From: an uncultured Prevotellaceae bacterium
GTDB lineage: Bacteria > Bacteroidota > Bacteroidia > Bacteroidales > Bacteroidaceae
Length of the DNA stretch: 24,584 bases
Direction: 5' to 3'
NCBI GenBank assembly: GCA_902477365.1
Contig: CABSGW010000006.1
Coordinates: forward strand, 1 to 24,584
Within the stretch, counting starts at the first letter, position 1. Each line of letters starts with the position of its first letter. The position numbers and the translations under genes were made by a program. This document shows positions 23,035-24,584 of the stretch, piece after piece. The notes under the pieces are model-generated. The model worked only from the letters and a program-made list of their open reading frames with translations. It was not told the DNA's origin and made no database searches.

Positions 23035-23068
23035 AAAAAGAGGATGTCCGTAAAGGCATCCTCTTTTT
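23035..23068. terminator. Bidirectional intrinsic terminator between the beta-helix gene and pyrH
   Basis: AAAAAGAGGATG (23035-23046) pairs perfectly over 12 bp with CATCCTCTTTTT (23057-23068) around a 10-nt loop. A and T tracts on the two sides suit termination from both convergent genes. Confidence 0.9.
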
Positions 23069-23085
23069 ATACTCAAACAATGTGT

Positions 23086-23799
23086 TTATCCATTATGCAC
23101 CAATGTGCCGATAGGCTCACCCTCCATTACGCGTTTCAGGTTACCATACACATCCATATTAAATACATAAATAGGTAAGTTGTTTTCCTTACACATGGTT
23201 GTAGCAGTCAAGTCCATTACCTTCAGCCCCTTCTGATAGATCTCGTCGTAGGTTATCTCATCAAATTTGGTTGCTGTCGGATCTTTTTCGGGATCAGCCG
23301 TATAGACCCCATCCACCCGTGTGCCTTTCAACATCACATCAGCCTCAATCTCAATGCCTCGCAACGAAGAACCCGTATCGGTTGTAAAATACGGATTTCC
23401 CGTTCCGGCACTCATTATCACAACTTCATTCTGCTCCATCAACTCGATAGCTTTCCATTTGCTATAAAACTCCCCGATGGGCTCCATACGTATTGCCGTC
23501 AGTACACGGCTTTTCACGCCGATTGCACCCAACGCAGAACTTAGAGCCAAACTATTAATCACAGTTGCACACATCCCCATCTGGTCGCCTTTCACCCGGT
23601 CAAATCCTTTGCCGGCACCACTCAACCCGCGGAAGATATTGCCACCACCTATTACGATACCTATCTGTACGCCCATCGCGTGTATCTCACGGATTTGTTC
23701 CGCATACTCGTTCAAGCGATCCACATCTATTCCGTAACGTTGCTCGCCCATCAGGCTCTCACCACTCAACTTCAATAAAATACGTTTAAATCTAGCCAT
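23086..23799 (-). CDS. pyrH: Uridylate (UMP) kinase
   Basis: PyrH phosphorylates UMP to UDP in pyrimidine nucleotide synthesis; the bacterial enzyme is a hexameric amino-acid-kinase-fold protein. The 237-residue product shows KLSGES with Lys10, IGGGNIFRG (50-58), KGDQMGMCATVINSLAL (70-86), the UMP-binding GTGNPYFTTD (132-141) and DGVYTADP (163-170). Length and motifs are normal. It is convergent with the VTC operon and shares its terminator. Its frequent neighbour frr is about 9 kb away on the same strand. Confidence 0.97.
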   Translation of the reverse strand: MARFKRILLKLSGESLMGEQRYGIDVDRLNEYAEQIREIHAMGVQIGIVIGGGNIFRGLSGAGKGFDRVKGDQMGMCATVINSLALSSALGAIGVKSRVLTAIRMEPIGEFYSKWKAIELMEQNEVVIMSAGTGNPYFTTDTGSSLRGIEIEADVMLKGTRVDGVYTADPEKDPTATKFDEITYDEIYQKGLKVMDLTATTMCKENNLPIYVFNMDVYGNLKRVMEGEPIGTLVHNG

Positions 23800-23824
23800 T
23801 CCTTCTATTTTTTAATACCTGAAA

Positions 23825-23833
23825 GCAAAAATA
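23825..23833 (-). promoter_or_regulatory. -7 element of the pyrH promoter
   Basis: On the minus strand TATTTTTGC is an exact TAnnTTTGY match, 25 bp before the pyrH ATG. A GTTG on that strand at 23853-23850 is closer than the usual -33 position, so the upstream element is uncertain. The site allows pyrH to be transcribed apart from the MATE gene upstream. Confidence 0.6.
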
Positions 23834-23855
23834 AAGAAAAGAATTGGTACAACCT

Positions 23856-24584
23856 CTATACACGCCGGGAAATATACGGATAACACATCGCCTGTACCAG
23901 TCCGCGCAAAGCCAAATAGACGATAAAGGCACACCACAAGGCATGATTGCCCCACACTCCGTACAAACTCCAGTAAACGGCAAAAAAGGCCAGCGAAGCG
24001 ACTCCCATTGCCACCAACATCTGGCGGGTAGCTGTTGTACCGATAAAAATACCGTCATACAGAAACGCAGCAAAACCGGCTATCGGTATGGCAGCAACCC
24101 ATACCATGTACCGCGTTGCTTCAGCCCGTACCGCCTCATCGTCGGTCAACAACATCAGGAAAGAAGTTCCTCCCCAGACATAAGCTAACGTAAACAATAC
24201 AGCCAATCCCACACCCCATGCAAAAAGCTGACGCGTGGTTGCTTTGAACCGTACCTTATCGTGCGCCCCCATAAAGCGGCCGGCCAAGGCTTCTCCGGCA
24301 TAGGCAAAACCGTCCATCACGTATGAAAAAAGCAGGAACAGCTGCATCATCAGTGCATTGACGGCTAAAGTCAAATTCCCCTGTGCCGCCCCCGAAGAGG
24401 TGAAAAACGTAGTCACGGCAACCAAACACACTGTACGCAGAAAGATGTCCCGGTTCACGCTGAAAAAGCGGCCTATGGCAACCCTGTCCCACACACTAGG
24501 CAAAGAAACCTGCTCCGTTGTGGCAGCATAATACTTTTTCCAAAGAAATACGGCAGCAAGCAGTCCCGCATACTGAGCCACCAC
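23856..24584 (-). CDS. MATE/DinF-family efflux transporter, C-terminal part (cut by window edge)
   Basis: The reading frame is open to the last base of the window, so the 5' part of the gene lies beyond the right edge. The visible 242 residues correspond to roughly the C-terminal half of a normal MATE protein of about 440-450 residues. They contain about six membrane segments and the DinF-like stretch TFFTSSGAAQGNLTLAVNAL followed by QLFLLFSYVMDGFAYAGEAL. MATE proteins export cationic drugs or metabolites using sodium or proton gradients. The DinF branch is linked to oxidative or bile stress in some species, but the substrate here is unknown. The GTG at 24584 is almost certainly an internal valine, not a start. 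Confidence 0.9.
   Translation of the reverse strand: MVAQYAGLLAAVFLWKKYYAATTEQVSLPSVWDRVAIGRFFSVNRDIFLRTVCLVAVTTFFTSSGAAQGNLTLAVNALMMQLFLLFSYVMDGFAYAGEALAGRFMGAHDKVRFKATTRQLFAWGVGLAVLFTLAYVWGGTSFLMLLTDDEAVRAEATRYMVWVAAIPIAGFAAFLYDGIFIGTTATRQMLVAMGVASLAFFAVYWSLYGVWGNHALWCAFIVYLALRGLVQAMCYPYISRRV

Noticed and set aside
1..24584. CRISPR arrays, tRNA or rRNA genes, insertion sequences, integrase sites
   Set aside because: No direct-repeat arrays, transposase-like proteins, paired terminal repeats or recognisable RNA genes were seen on either strand.

Overview
The window looks like a chromosomal segment of a member of the Bacteroidales, most likely Bacteroidaceae (Bacteroides or Phocaeicola type); the genus is inference. 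Three things support this. Promoters repeatedly carry the Bacteroidetes -7 element TAnnTTTG. The gene families are typical of the phylum: PorX, PorW/SprE, DUF4834, FloA with NfeD, and a DnaE with a long insert in its PHP domain. Shine-Dalgarno sites are largely absent. There are no rRNA, tRNA, CRISPR or insertion-sequence signals. Most of the window is core genome with ordinary base composition.

Layout, left to right. (1) 1-1430: a lone secreted GH43-type glycosidase gene, with inverted repeats in its upstream region and a 12-bp hairpin behind it. (2) 1542-6996, + strand: an apparent operon of aroA, a membrane-anchored Cys/His protein, an ABC-3 metal permease and a large TPR lipoprotein of the PorW/SprE family. 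(3) 7064-11033, + strand: porX, tsaE, psd-pssA and a DUF4834 gene, nearly every unit with its own TAnnTTTG promoter. The DUF4834 gene instead has a sequence matching the sigma-54 consensus. (4) 11115-14129, - strand: frr-rsgA-nfeD-floA, read leftwards and ending in a shared bidirectional terminator. (5) 14268-18929, + strand: dnaE, trxA and a small acidic protein, divergent from frr. (6) 19009-23068, + strand: a compact five-gene operon between two strong hairpin terminators, encoding a VTC/TTM polymerase-like protein, a DUF4956 membrane protein, a DUF2490 outer-membrane barrel, a small secreted protein with a type IX secretion (T9SS)-like C-terminal domain, and a secreted Cthe_2159-like (DUF4353) beta-helix protein. 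(7) 23086-24584, - strand: pyrH and the C-terminal part of a MATE/DinF transporter cut by the window edge.

How the genes relate. Psd and PssA are consecutive steps of phosphatidylethanolamine synthesis. Frr and RsgA both act on ribosomes. NfeD and FloA form the usual membrane-microdomain pair. PorX and PorW/SprE are regulatory and structural parts of the T9SS in relatives that have it, and they sit next to each other here. The best candidate for an undescribed system is region 6. It joins a nucleotide-polymer polymerase fold, a membrane partner, an outer-membrane barrel and two exported proteins in one tightly spaced, independently promoted unit whose combined function is not known to me.
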